Positions 23,129 to 36,209 are shown, numbered from the stretch's first letter. The stretch is 64,000 bases of DNA from Echinarachnius parma (GCA_037951105.1 JBAMJV010007737.1:1-64000); one strand, 5' to 3'. The notes: generated from the letters alone by a model not told the origin. Translations and numbers: made by a program.

Positions 23129-23252
23129 TAACTTTTTATTTAAATGGTAGCCTACCATTTCTGTTTGGTTATATAACATGGTTATATATCACGTTCATAT
23201 TATACGGTATAACCAAACAGAAATTGTAGGCTACCATTTAAATAAAAAGTTA
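23129..23252. repeat. Hairpin MITE, 124 bp
   Basis: Arms of about 45 bp (taactttttatttaaatggt... and its reverse complement) with one or two mismatches around a ~30-bp loop. Confidence 0.8.
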
Positions 23253-25208
23253 TCACATAATTATTTGTATGTTTTTATAGGCATTTTCGGCTAAGCCGAG
23301 CATTGCATCCTAAGTTCAAAGTGTTTAACTCATAACACAGATACGAGTTCTATTTAACACCCATTTAAGTGTACTAGAATGGAAAGAATAACAATGGTAG
23401 TGATTAGTATCATGTGGCCTCATGATTCTGTTTGTTGTCTCGATTTGCATTGATGTACCGTAACTGTACCATGCAATGCATTTAATATATAATGTTTAAT
23501 TAATTAATAATAATCATAATGTCGATGTGACAGTGATAAACGCTGTGTACACTTTTAGGGACACGATATGCAGTTGTTTAAACGTTGCTTTATGTGGTGG
23601 TATTGTGGCGGCACTGAAATGAGAGGTCACGAACTTCCCGAACCTTAGTAAATGAGGGCAAGAGGGTGAAAAAGAAAATACAATCAGCACCGACCCATCA
23701 CGCTTGTCGTTTCTTGTGTTGTAATTTAAACACATGCGTCATATCTCTCCATTGGTACACAGTGATTGATTTAATCTGCTATACTCACTCATATTATATT
23801 AAAAAGGTATATTTTGTATTGATCGATTATATGCAGTACAGGGGGCCACCCCATGTTGAGCTTCAATTATCATGGCTATTCAACCATCGTATTGTTTTAT
23901 CTATATATAATGTAATTAGACGCTACAAAGAAAGTCTCCGTCAAAAAAAACACATTGTTGGCAATGGTGGCGGTGATAACAATTCATCTTACAAATACGA
24001 TTCACTGCAGGTGTTAACATTGATTAAGATAACAGTCGACAGAGAATACAAATAATAAGCTACTAGACACAAATTTATAATAAACCTCCAATAAACTTTT
24101 GAGAGCTGTCTAACATGTTTATAAATCACATTTGTTCGAATATTGTAAACATAGATAAACGAACTCAGTTAATATTACCCCTTTGATTATTTGCTTTAAA
24201 TATGCGTTGAATATAAGTATTTACCTACAATAATCACATATCCCTACTGAATGGTGTTTCTAATTAATTGCTGAATCATATTTGTAATAATATGATGCTG
24301 CATGTGAGTGGAAAACTTGCCCTATACATTGTATTTGCTTATTTTTCAAAGTTTACAAATTTAAGAAACTAGAAACGAATGAAGAATTAAATCAGTTATT
24401 AATTTATTTTGAAGACAATACAAACGTATTGTATTTTCATGGTACTGGAAACAGTTCGTATAACAAGTGGAGTATCTAGTTAACTATGAAAGTTGCAATA
24501 TCAAATGTAATGAATACTTTGTATACATGGGTTATTACTGCTTTCAGATGTCTGACATTATGTTGCAAATTCAGACGGAGTTCGGCCAATCAGTGACTAG
24601 TAAGTGTCTAAAGTCATACAAAATGACTTGTGATTGATACAAAGAATTTCAATTCGCATCCACATTATATCCCCTTTGTTGTGCCAACATATTAAGGCAG
24701 ACAGGCATGTATTGTTGAACGGGGTACATTTTCATCCCCCACCCCTTGATCCCGTTTCTGCTGGAAAATCATTATTTGACCGCAATAAAGGAAATGGAAA
24801 TAAAAGACACAAACAAAAATAAAGGAACAATAATAACACTCATTGGTCGCTTAACAAATATATTCATCAGTCGTAGACTAAAGTGTCTGAGTGTGCATGC
24901 ATCATGTTGTTGACCGGAGAGCTCTGTTTATAATACGAACTCATCTGGTATTTTGTATTGATGTTTTCTAAACTGTACTTTATTATGGCTCATTATATAA
25001 ATATCACCGGTTAAACATGTTTTGATTGTGATAGTATTACTCTATATTACGATTGTTCATTCCTTTGGTAATTTATTATGTTCAAACTACATTGAATGCA
25101 GTGATAACTAGTGTTCATGAGTGCGTTTTATAAAATAAATTGATGCGTTTACTAATTACATGTGTCAGTATTATTTCACTTTCAATAACTGCTATGGATG
25201 TTGTATAT

Positions 25209-25280
25209 CGAGCATGGTTGCTTAGTGGTATAAAGTGAGTCCTTCGGATAAATGGTTCGACCAGGGTTCGATCATATAGG
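25209..25280 (+). repeat. tRNA-like SINE head (second copy)
   Basis: Diverged copy of 21735-21800: gcatggttgcttagtgg and accagggttcgatc. Confidence 0.55.
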
Positions 25281-25447
25281 CCTCATTTACCACCCCGTAA
25301 CGAAGTAGATGAAATGTATTACATTCCGTAACATGATCATAATGTCGATACAATAATTATGATCAGTTTAAATAATTGACAGTATTTTAGCACGACCCAT
25401 CGCATTGTTTGCTGTGAGGTTATGAGTTGCTGCAGTGGATTTATTAA

Positions 25448-25605
25448 AGGTACTTCAGATTCGTCAAATCAGATGCGCGGCGCCATCTTAAGTACACGTT
25501 GCGCACGGTGCGTGATGCACGTTAGCTCAGTGTCATGCGGTGCGCGCAAACTGGCCCAGTTCAAAATGGCGACCCGCTGTGTAGAATCCCCACGCTTGAT
25601 GCCCT
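25448..25605. repeat. 158-bp insertion at TTAA with empty sites in sister copies
   Basis: The sister copies read gtggatttattaagatc at 21984 and 25874. Here the TTAA is duplicated (25444-25447 and 25606-25609) around a GC-rich segment beginning aggtacttcag and ending gatgccct. The empty sites show directly that this is a TTAA-targeting insertion. Confidence 0.85.
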
Positions 25606-27853
25606 TTAAGATCGAAGGGGGCTCAAACAGCACCCCAGTGACATATACAAAATAAACAAAGGGTTAAATAAAGAAAATGCATAAAGCAAGGACCCATGCT
25701 GTGCCATACTGGATCATTGTTGTATGAACGGTTCTCCACATCGCTCCGTTGGTACTATAATTGGTGTTTCACTCAAATGTAATTCAGGTATATTCAGGCG
25801 TGGCGATAGGTTGCATTGTGGGGGGCGAGCATTATTGAATATCAATTTGCAGTAAGGTTATGAGTTGCTGCAGTGGATTTATTAAGATCAGGGGGGGGGG
25901 GCACATACAGCACCCCAGTGACATATACAAATAAACAAAGGGTGAAATAAAGAAAATGAATAAAGTAAGAACCCACGCTGCGCAATCGCATCATTGTTGT
26001 TTGAACGGTTCTTCACATCGTTACGTTGGTAATAAATGTTGTTTCATTCAAATATAATTTAGGTATATTCTATTATTTAGATTATGAGGCATTAAATCGA
26101 TATGTTACACGACGGAGCACCACCTCTGATACTTTAACACGTATATTCAACTACATGTATTTAATTTAAACTCGGTATAATAATAAAACGTTTTCAACAA
26201 CATACAAAGCAAACAATAGAAGAGAAGAACTTAAATCGATTTGCAGGGCAAATATTCTACAAAGCAACATTAGTAAAATACATTAAAATTTTACAATATT
26301 TCAATAATTAGTTATAAGCCATGAACAGATCGCTTTGAAATAATAATTCAAAGGAACAATCAATAACAATTACGGGCTTAGATCCCACGGTGGGATACGT
26401 ACTACATTGTCAAGGAGACAATCAGTTTACGGTGCCTAACCAAATTATTTAGGATGATGAAAAGGAAAAAAAAAAACATTCAGCACCGACCAATCACGCT
26501 ACGCTAATATTGTGTTGTAACTTTTAAACACATGCGTCACATCTCTCCGTTGGTACAAAGTGATTTATTTGGTCCAATATACTCACCCATATTATATCAA
26601 TAAAGTATGTTTTGTATTCATCGATTACATGCAGGGCAGGGGGCCACCCCATGTTGAGTTTCAATTATACATTGCTTTTATCTATACAATGTAATTAGAC
26701 GCTACAAAGAAAGTCTTTGTCAAGAAACACACATTGTTGGCAATGTTGGTGGTGATAACAATTCATCTTACAAATACGATACGCTGCAGGAGTTAACATT
26801 GGTTAAGATAACAGTCGACATAGAATACAAATAATAATCCACTAGACAAAAATTTATAATTAACCTTTTGACATTATGGAAAACAAACTTCTGAGAGCCG
26901 TCTAACATGTGAACAAGTCACATTTTTTCGAATATTGTAAACATAGATTAAATAACTCTTTAAATATATGCTTTAAATATGCTTTGAATAAAAGTATTTA
27001 CCTAGGCTACAATACTCATATTTCCCTACTGAATGGTGTTTCTAAACTTGCTGAATCATATTTGTAATAATATGATGATGCATGTGAGTGGAAAACTTGC
27101 CCGATACATTGTATTTGCTTATTGTCAAAGTTTACAAATCACATAAACTAGAAACAAATGAAGAATTAAGCAATTGATTTATTTTAAAGAAATAAAAACA
27201 TATGTATTGTATTCGCATGATACTGAAAAGAGGCGGTATAACAAGAGTGGTATTTTATTAACTACGGAAGATGCAATTTTAAATGTAATGTATACTTTGT
27301 ATACATGGGTGATTTCTGCTTTCATATTTCTTACGTTATGTTGGAAATTCAGACGGAGTTCGGCCAATCAGTGACTAGTAAGTGTCTAAGTCATACAAAA
27401 TGACTTGTGATTGATACAAATAATTTCAATTCGCATCCAAATTATATCCCCTTTGTTTGTATAACTATTATCCAGGGTCACCGTACCATGGTACGTACAT
27501 TGGCCTTTATTTCGAGAATTAGTTTTCCATTTGGATTGATAAGGAGATAAACATAAAGAAAACAATAAATCGTGCCAACCCCAACATTTGCTTCACAAGT
27601 GCCAACATATTGAAGTAGACAGACATGTAATGTTGAACGGGGTACATTACCATCTCGGCCACAACCCTCGATCCTGATTCTGCTGGAAAATCATTATTTT
27701 CAAGTTACCGCAATTATTAAAGAAAGGGAAATAAAAGACACAAACAAAAATAAAAGAACAAGAATAACACTCATTGGTCGCTTAATAAATAAATTTATCT
27801 GTCGTGGACTAAAATGTCTTGCAAGTGGTTGACTTTGCCCTTTATATTATTAA

Positions 27854-28415
27854 AGGGATAGTTGAGTTCTGGTAAGGAGAGTACAGTTTTGGTGAAACTG
27901 AATTTTAGTAACCAAAACCTGCATCATTACATTACTAAGTACAAACTAATAGTTATAACTAGAAAGGAACACAAAATTACAAATGACGTAGTAAAGATGA
28001 TGTTTTCATTCAAAAAGAGCTGTTAAAACGTAAGAGGGCGCTCTCTAAACACTCATCGGTTTCAACCATTTTGACTAAAATATTGTGCATGTGATGTTTT
28101 GTTGAAATAGTGATTAGATAGAGAAATAACCAACAACTATTTAAATACCTATTTTGTAACTTTTTTAAAAGAGGAAGCATTTTTTTGAATTTTTAACGGC
28201 TGGTTCAAAATTCTCTAATAAACCTGGGGCCCCAGCTTTATGACAAATTGTTATATTCATGGATATTTCAGCCGTCTGTGAACCGATTTTGATCAAACAA
28301 AGATGATTTTATTATTTAAATATTATGCTCTTTCAAATTTTACACTCAGTTTTTCATTACCTCACAAACAAAATAAGTAGTCTAGCGCCCTCTCTACCAA
28401 AACTCAACTATCCCT
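27854..28415. repeat. TTAA MITE family A, copy 3 (full length)
   Basis: TTAA at 27850-27853 and 28416-28419 flank ends agggatagttgagttctgg and ccaaaactcaactatccct. Central ggggcccca. About 562 bp. No open frame. Confidence 0.9.
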
Positions 28416-28419
28416 TTAA

Positions 28420-29104
28420 TACCGTTATATATTTTCGAATTGTTCTCACGAACTAAATAAATGTGATAAAAGATCTTAAACTAAATGTTGAGCTTATTCC
28501 ATGAAGTGGATAAACGCATCCCAATAAACAGATGGTTGATAGATATATGGTGGCGATAATGTTCATGTTCTCTGTATCATGTGTCATAAGTGATTACGTC
28601 TCAACATATTAATCAAAAGTGTCTAAATAATGGCATGGGCATAAGAGTACGTATTTACGTTTACAAACGCAGAGGGCAGAGTTATTCTTTACCAAACGTG
28701 TACACAGACGAGAAAAACATTGTTTTCTGTTCAATATTTACTTTTGGCTTTACAACATTATTTTGATTTTTTACTTGATTATCTATGGGTCTTTAAACGT
28801 ATATTGTTGTACAAAGAGCCTCATCGAAAAAAGGGCATGATAACAGAAACTAAATGAGAAGTTCATTAAATTATAATCAGGATAATATAAATAATCACTT
28901 CCCGATGCACATATTTGTATTGACAACAGATGGCGCCATACCTCAAACATGTCAGAGAGCGTTGTTGATTGATATTGGGTATACAAATCTAGAGAACGAA
29001 ATTTGCGAGAGATCACCGAAGCGATGCACCTTCTTTGTATAAATGATGTCAAACATGGGGAAAATAACCAGAAGTATCTAATATAAATAAAAAGTGAGCA
29101 ATGA
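28420..29104. other. No gene seen
   Basis: AT-rich. Short overlapping frames on both strands (28783-29052) have no domain. Confidence 0.45.
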
Positions 29105-29165
29105 GAATTGGGCTTCAGGGGAATTGGAACCCTAAACTAGCGGAGTTACAGACCGCTGCTCGACC
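29105..29165 (-). repeat. tRNA-like fragment (B box)
   Basis: On the - strand a gggttccaattccc T-arm-like hairpin follows an anticodon-arm-like stretch, but no full cloverleaf closes. Possible SINE head or tRNA pseudogene. Confidence 0.3.
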
Positions 29166-29363
29166 TCCTGATACCCTTGAGAAAGAAAAAAGTAAAACAA
29201 TTTTGTTTTTAAACAAATTGTTTATTAAAATATATTGGCGGAAATATTCATAAATAAAAAAAAAGTATCCATTACAACAACAACAACAACAATATAACGT
29301 CGTATCAGTGTACGTAGCCCCCAAGCTGTCGAAGTATAAAATGGGATCTAATATTACCTTCAG

Positions 29364-29915
29364 CGTGTTCACAAACAACAAATTTTCATCCCTTTAATCA
29401 TGACTAAAGAATCATGACTAATGGCAAGCCCTTTGTGTAAAAACTAGATACACTCTGTTTTCTAAGATAAACTCAGTTTTTTCTCAGATAAACTCAGTTT
29501 ATCTCCATATAAACACAGTTTATCAGAAAAACTCAGTTTATCAGTTGAAATACTCTGTCTATCTGGTGATAAACTGAGTTTATCTGAGAAAACAGGGTTT
29601 ATCTAGTTGTTACGCAAAGGGCTTGCCATATAAACACATTATCAGACAAACTCAGTTTATCAACTGATGAACTCAGTTTAACAACTGATGAACTCAGTTT
29701 ATCAACTGATAAACTGAGTTTTCTGATAAACTGTGTTTATCTGGAGATTAACTGAGTTTATCTGAGAAAAACTGAGTGTATCTGAGAAAAACATAGTTTA
29801 TCTAGTTTTTACACAAAGGGCTTGCCATAGGAATTTGTAATGAGAAGCTGATTCTATAGTCAGCTGCTGATTCTTTAGTCATGATTAAGGGCTGAAAATT
29901 TTGTGTGTGAACACG
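29364..29915. mobile_element. Fold-back element built of short palindromic repeats
   Basis: Outer inverted ends of about 50 bp (cgtgttcacaaac...ttaatcatgactaaagaatc and its reverse complement) enclose about 20 copies of an aaactcagtttatc-type word in both orientations. A second inverted pair, atggcaagccctttg...aaaactagat, occurs at about 29421, 29600 and 29800, marking two sub-units. No coding frame. Confidence 0.8.
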
Positions 29916-31087
29916 GGGCTTGTCTACTAAATCCAGAAAACTTAAAGACATAGAACTATTATTACATTAGAACTCTAGTGGTTCTATTATACCATAAATT
30001 GTACTACACTTTTGCCCATAAAGTTGTAATATTTTTTTACAACTTTATACGAAGTAAATCTGTCACTGTAAATGATTTATAATATATGTGGTCTCGTTTT
30101 TCAAGTTAATACTTTTTTAGTTCTCGTCGGTCAAAAATTATGTTATATTTTTAACGAATATGTATATCCCTTAAGTGACCGTAGAGTATTCTTAATTGAG
30201 CTTAACGTTCAACTCACGTTAATAAAACAAACTCTCTCTGATGGATCTAATTGGTATAATGACCTCGTAGAACCCACCTATGTAGAAGAAAATATCAACT
30301 CCATTAGTCTTCAAGTATTCGATATTTACCCTCTAAAAATTGTTCGTTTAATGATTTGTATAACTATGAGGCAATAATTATAAATGATATTTTTAAGTTC
30401 CGTAAAAGTTATATCATCGCGTTAAATTACCTCATTGGACGATTATTCGTTTTATCAAAATAGATTTGAAAATAAATTGATGCATACAAATGTAATGATT
30501 TAGCAACATTAAAACCTTGACTACGGGAACCGGGTGGCCTGTGTACAAAGTCTATGGGGATTTCAGAGTATCGTAGTGTACGGGTTAATATATCTGATTG
30601 AACGTATTTAGATGTTTTTTTCCACCTTAGTCAAACAAAAACAAAGTAATGTCAACATTTAAATTTTGGTCAAATGCAAATGGTTGAGACCTTTCCTCCG
30701 CCTGTCCTAAATGCACTGTGTTGCGCATTAGCACTGACGTGACCATTGAAACCATGCAGGTGACGCGTTACAAAAGGGATACGAATAATCATATAATTGA
30801 TCAATTCATAAATACGCCATGTTGATGATTCGTTTTTGATCAATTGATTAATGCCGCGATTATTAATTGATCGTACACCAAATTGTAAAGCTTATGTTCT
30901 GGGCCCAGAGCCGAACCATTTTGATGACAATAATTGCGGTGCCCTCTCACGTACATAACAAATACAAATGATTTTTAAAAGATAATAATGTCTGACCTCA
31001 CTTTTTGCACAATGACAGTCAAGTGTATCCAACTTACTGTGGAAGAGCGCCATCTTCGTGCGTGTTTTATTCTACGTTACTCGTTAA
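29916..31087. other. No gene seen
   Basis: A 101-codon frame at 30072-30377 has no recognisable domain or good context. The rest is AT-rich. Confidence 0.4.
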
Positions 31088-31429
31088 AGGGATCTAGTAA
31101 CTTTGTTTGACACTTTGTGCAAAAAGTGATGAGTGATTAATACAATGTGTATTGGTGTGATCTCATATGTCCACAAAGTAATGTGTCAACATTTGGCTGA
31201 GATATGATCAGAGATGCTCATTGCTCTCACTTTGAACACGGCTTCAATTATCCTCTAGACAATTTAACATCTTAACATTTCAATCGTAAATATCTTTTGA
31301 ACTAAATGGAAATTTGAAAAACCGAAACCTGTTTTGTGCTTTTATTGTCAATATGAATATAATAAGTATGAGAGAACCACTAAGGTACCATGTAAGTTTT
31401 GAGGATTTGGACAATGTTACTAGATCCCT
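31088..31429. repeat. TTAA MITE, family C
   Basis: Ends agggatctagtaactttg and, inverted, caatgttactagatccct, with TTAA on both sides (31084-31087 and 31430-31433). A related single end (taaaggggcttagtaacttt) is at 17054. Confidence 0.8.
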
Positions 31430-32330
31430 TTAATGCTAGGTAGGCATCATTATGTTAGGGAAGGACTTAAATTGTGGTCACCAAATCGGTAATGTTAGTA
31501 GGCCTACTGCCGCGAATTACATCCATGGTCCGATTTAACGAAAAGGTCTGGGCTAGGTATGTTTGAACACAACCTTGACGTAAATATGACATGTCACATT
31601 AATGAATAAGGTGTTTCATAACTCCTTGTTAGAATGCTTAGATGTTTTAACTTTTGACCGATGATAATCATAGCCATGCACGTTCAAAATAGGTCTTAAT
31701 ATTGTATGTTTGATTTAAAATACGAATCAATGCTGTCCTTAAAAGGGTAGTACAGTTCTAGTAAAAATGAATTAACGGTAAATCAACATGTTCGATATCA
31801 ATACAAGATTGCGCACTCTAGACACCAGAAACCTTATTTTTATTACAAAATTTCAACGTGGGTTTTGTCAAAAAAGTTATTTAATATGTATATATCATAA
31901 CAAAAAAACAAAATGTAACGCCACTTTTTTCTAAAATGTGCAGGCAATATTTGTTTTCATTATTATTGAATAAATGAGGGACCCAACTAATACGCAATAT
32001 ACTATATTCATTGGGGTTTTAGGGCAATTCCACGCCAAATGAGCCAAAAGTGGAAAAATCCAATGAGGATTATTTCTGATCTTGTTTATTTTTTCTGGAT
32101 TATTTGTTCATAAATCATGATCACATAATCATATCTTTCAGTTTGCATGATTAAACAAATATTGGGCGTCTCCTGATAGGAGAAACAGACACCATTAGTC
32201 TAGTCGGAATGGGGGGTTCCCATGCACCCAAAAGACTTTTCTAACTCACATTTTTGTAAACCTGAATATGTCTAGTTAAAGAATGTTGATGTTAACAAGA
32301 CCAAATCATGTCCCATGGGTGTGTTTGGCG

Positions 32331-33220
32331 GCCATCTTGGACACCATGTTGGATTTCAAAGGCAAAAAGTGTAGCTTACCTAAATGTTGAATAACGGGAC
32401 ATGAAAAGAAAATTGAACATGCATTTAGGAATAGTTGGCAACGAGGGATTATATCAAAACAATTTTACAATATCTAAACTAATTTGAAAACGTAATTTGG
32501 CGACAATCGTGGTCGCCATCTTGGATTTTGACCAAAAAGACGATTTTCGAATATATCTCTTAGAACATATCTAATAAAAAGACTAATAGACATGACTGTT
32601 CATGAAATGCATCATGGAATATTTGATCAATATGTTCTTGTTAATAATTCAATCATATGAATTCAAACAGGGGGTCCTGGCCGCCATTTTGTGCCACTCT
32701 TTGCCACCATGTTCGATTTCACTGAAATACGTGTACATTGCTTATCTCTGAAGTAGGGTCATACAAATACAAATTAACACATTTTATTTCGGTAAAATAC
32801 CAACGAGGGATTAGTTGAAGAATAATTATAATGATTTAACCAATTTGAATGCATAATTTGGCAGCCATCTTGGATTTTGGTTAAAAAAACATATTTTCAT
32901 ACATTTCTCGAGATAAATTTTAAAAAAACAGTAAATACAAAGCAAATAAACATGTTTTTTTTAAAATAATTTCGCAACTAGGGATGACTAATGAATATAA
33001 TTTGAATTATTTGTATGCCTGCCAGCTTGGCAGCCATCTTGGATTTTAATGAAAATTGTATTTGTACATATATTATCTTTTTAAACAAGTATCGTACATT
33101 TAAGTCCAATTGTAATATTCTTTGTTTGATACGTATTAATAGATATAGTATTGAAACGTAATGTCAGAATATCAAACCACCCAATTTGGGTCTTGGTAGC
33201 CACCTTGGTGGCCATCTTTG
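32331..33220 (+). repeat. Array of about six ~175-bp units
   Basis: The word gccatcttgg/gccattttg recurs at about 32331, 32515, 32692, 32864, 33033 and 33211, with similar flanking text (aatttgg before, atttt after). Confidence 0.75.
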
Positions 33221-33579
33221 ATTTCCAATCCAATCCGATCTCCAATTATCTGATTTAGCAGAGCATGGCAGGCTTTTGCCATGCCTTGAAATACATCAGA
33301 CATGTGAATTATTTGAAGGTGGACTAGCTGAGGGAAGTCAAATCCCTCTGAAAATTTGGAACCGACCGTAAATGTACTGGGCCGAGAGCCAAGAGTGTAT
33401 CCATCTTCAGCTAAAGCTTTACCTTTAGCGAAAGTACTTCTCTTGTACAAATGAGGTGTCCAAGAACCAGTTGGCAGCTGTTTTGATGTCAAAGATTGCA
33501 TGATCAGCCTCCATGATGCAGACATACTTCTAGTATCATGGGAACGTATTGGTTGGTCAATAACTTCACCACCTATCAC
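33172..33579 (-). other. 135-codon open frame, unrecognised
   Basis: The longest frame inside the 32022-36101 element. Composition looks protein-like rather than repeat-like (for example LPTGSWTPHLYKRSTFAKG). I recognise no domain. It could be a remnant of a captured gene or of a transposase. It overlaps the last of the 175-bp units. Confidence 0.3.
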
Positions 33580-34289
33580 ACGAATGTTCTTAGCAATCCA
33601 TTTGATAAGGATGTCTTAAAATCACATGAAACATCACATGGTTTCTAACTCCTGCCTATCAATTGAGAGGGTCTAAGGACAATGTTTAATTAGTGTAATG
33701 CTATTTCTGCAGGTAGAACAAAACATTTTTCAAGATCTCCGTCGTCCAGGACACTAAAAGTTTACTGTCGACAGACCCCATCAAGTACATCCAGGACATC
33801 CAGTACATCCAGGATGGCATCACCGTCTGAGAAGATTCAAGGCTGAAACCTACACAAATCTGATAAAGAGAACACACTTATATCCGTGGAATAAAGTTAG
33901 AAGAAGTCACTGCGGAGCCATCTGGGAACGAGATCCTACTTTCACATGGGCGGTTAATGTGACCTATCAGACCATTGGAACGACCCTTCAAGATGAAAGG
34001 TGTGAGATGAACTGGTCGACGGATTATGCTTACAGTGGCCATGCGTGACCAAGACTAACGATCTTTCGGACAGGCCTAACTCTTTTTTAGGCAACTGGAC
34101 TAGAATTAGCCACACAGATGGTATCAGGTTCAATGAGACCTCAGTGACAGATGTTGAACCAGACATGCCAGAAGACCACAATTATGATTGATTCCGCGCA
34201 TGAAACACAACTACAAGGGATCACATGCAAGAGACGGAAGGTTGAAATCTAGTGTTCTTCAACCCATGTCGAAACAACAGTTGAACATT

Positions 34290-34640
34290 AGTTCACATTG
34301 TTACCAGTTGATACCAGTTGGCCAACTGGTTTCAATATGGAAATTGGTACACTGGAATCAACTGGAACAACCAGTGAAAAAAAGAACCCAGTTAGGCTGA
34401 CCAGCACGAAACCCAATTGAAACCATTAAGAAACCTGTAGTGAGATTAATTAGTACATGAGGACCAGTTAAAGTAATTGGTTTCAATTGGTATTTCTATT
34501 GGTTTCAACTGGTCTGCTGCATCTGTCCATTTATGTTTATTGGGAACCAGGAATTTTAACTGATACCGTTTGATGCCAGTTAAAACCATTAAAAGATCAG
34601 TTGAATATCCAACTGGTTTCAACTGTTTTTTTCGACCTGG
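34290..34640. repeat. Short palindromic repeats (caactggtttcaa)
   Basis: More than ten copies of accagttg/caactggt in both orientations, similar in style to the aaactcagttt array at 29364-29915. Confidence 0.75.
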
Positions 34641-35705
34641 GAATCAACATGTCTTGAGTGTACGTAACTAGGTAAGTTGATGCCTTGAACTAAGAAGAAA
34701 CATGTTGTATCATGGTTCAGTTTCAGGAAATTACTATTCATCCACATCTGCATTCTCAGTCAAACCGTCTTACATCTTCTGGTATGCAGCAAGGTCTGAA
34801 CGCCATGGCTTGAAGCAACTTAGACATGTTAGAGTGGAGTATCATATATGAATATAATATGATAACTCACGTCGTGATGCTATGCGATCTCCCTAAGTTA
34901 AGTGTGAATGGTGAATGTGATAGGTCCCATGGCAGGCTCCTGATGGAATGTAACAACCCAAGTTCTGTTTTCGATGTAGAGTGCAGCTAGGGCGATAGTT
35001 CGGAATGTGATTTAGGTTCTTGCATTGCTTTGTATTTTTCATGTTCCGAATCAATAATAATGGTGGTCTTTTGGTTCAACATCTTTAACTCAGGTCTCAC
35101 TGAACCTGATTTCATCTTGATGCATCCGTGTGGCCATTTTTAAAACCATTTGATTGAAAAACAAAACATGTGTTAAAGTGTTAGATAGCATTAGTATTGG
35201 CCACTCATGGCCTCTGCAAGCATGATCAGTCGACCGGTCCGTCTTACACCTCTCATCTCACAATAACCGCCAAATATTCCTAAATACATGTTCAATTTTC
35301 TTTTCATGTCCCGCTATTTAACATTTAGAAGAGTTACACCTTTTGCCATTGAAATATAACATGGTGTCCAAGATGGCCGCCAAACACACCCATGGGACAC
35401 GATTTGGTCTTGTTAACATCAAAATTCTTTAACTAGACATATTCAGGTTTACAAAAATGTGAGTTAAAAAAATATATCTGTTGGGTGCATGGGACCCCCT
35501 ATTCCTCCCCTACTACATACATGAACCTATACACATGGGACTACACAGTGCCTATTTCTAGATTTTCTTTATTTGTTACATTCCTTTCTAGTATTTTTCT
35601 GTTTTAAGGTACCAAATTCGATGATTGAATATCACATTATGTGTTCAGATTAAAAATTCAGTCTTTTGAGAGCCCTAAAGTATATTTGTAATGAATACAA
35701 AACTC

Positions 35706-36090
35706 TGTTCTTCCGTTACTGTCCTTCCGTTACCGAACAGTGAATCAATTAACTTTTTGTAATTTATATACCAATAGATATATTTTGTTCAAATAAGTGT
35801 TGTAATACTCTTAGAACATTAGGGAATGGACTATGAGCAAATATAACAGAGATTGGATCATAACTAAAGGACTTGAAAATCCATGTCCATTTTGCCGTCC
35901 TTCCGTTACCGGTCTCATTAGTGTCCATATCTAATAAACGTAATGTAAAAAATAATAATAAAAAATAGGAAATCAAAGGTGTCCCACCAAGAGTCTCAGA
36001 AATGTAATTTACAATGATGAATCATAAGCAGGATTCTGGAATGATTTGATTTAATTTCAAAAATTGCGTCTGAATGTCCTTCCGTTACCG
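35706..36090 (+). repeat. ccttccgttaccg repeats
   Basis: Four copies of c(c/t)ttccgttac(c/t)g near the right end of the 32022-36101 element, the last overlapping its terminal repeat. Possibly transposase-binding sites. Confidence 0.7.
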
Positions 36091-36209
36091 TGGAATTGCC
36101 CTTTAGCTGTTTCCGAACAATTTTGATCAAAGAAAGCTTATGTTTTTTTCTTATAATTAACGTGCCTTTCCATTTTCAAATATTACACTTAGCTTTTGAT
36201 TTCCTCACA

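Larger units (their letters stand above)
21597..24640. repeat. Segmental duplication, unit 1
   Basis: Shares long blocks in the same order with 25080-27480: a tRNA-like head, the ttgctgcagtggatttatta block, a cacgacggaggaccacctct block, caatcagtttacggtgccta, tcagcaccgacc..., ctacaaagaaagtct, and cagacggagttcggccaatc near the end. This unit alone holds a 1.1-kb segment with the GAA tract and a hairpin. Confidence 0.85.
25080..27480. repeat. Segmental duplication, unit 2
   Basis: Counterpart of 21597-24640. The part around 25419-25760 is itself repeated at 25858-26090, giving three copies of the ttgctgcagtggatttatta block in total. Near its end, 27174-27374 is open for 66 codons with a hydrophobic stretch, but unit 1 has stops there, so I do not call a gene. 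Confidence 0.85.
32022..36101. mobile_element. 4-kb DNA element with gggcaattccacg ends
   Basis: A 13-bp inverted end, gggcaattccacg, sits at 32022 and reversed at 36101, with a possible TTTA duplication outside. Inside, a ~235-bp inverted pair (32205-32440 versus 35282-35512, about 90% alike by eye) is subterminal. Between lie three arrays: ~175-bp units with gccatcttggatttt, a caactggtttcaa array and ccttccgttaccg repeats. A 135-codon frame on the - strand (33172-33579) has no recognisable domain, so no transposase is identified. Confidence 0.75.
31743..36209. repeat. TTAA MITE family A copy split by a 4-kb insertion
   Basis: The left part (31743-32021) starts aaagggtagtacagtt and the right part (36102-36209) resumes at tttagctgtttccgaac and runs to cttttgatttcctcac, the usual internal order. 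Everything between is the 32022-36101 element. Confidence 0.7.

Noticed and set aside
27174..27374. 66-codon frame with a hydrophobic segment (possible small membrane protein)
   Set aside because: The duplicated copy near 24400-24600 has stops upstream in the same frame, and no splice or domain evidence supports coding.
29440..29830. CRISPR-like array of short repeats
   Set aside because: Repeats occur in both orientations with irregular spacing and lie within inverted ends in eukaryotic DNA: a fold-back transposon.
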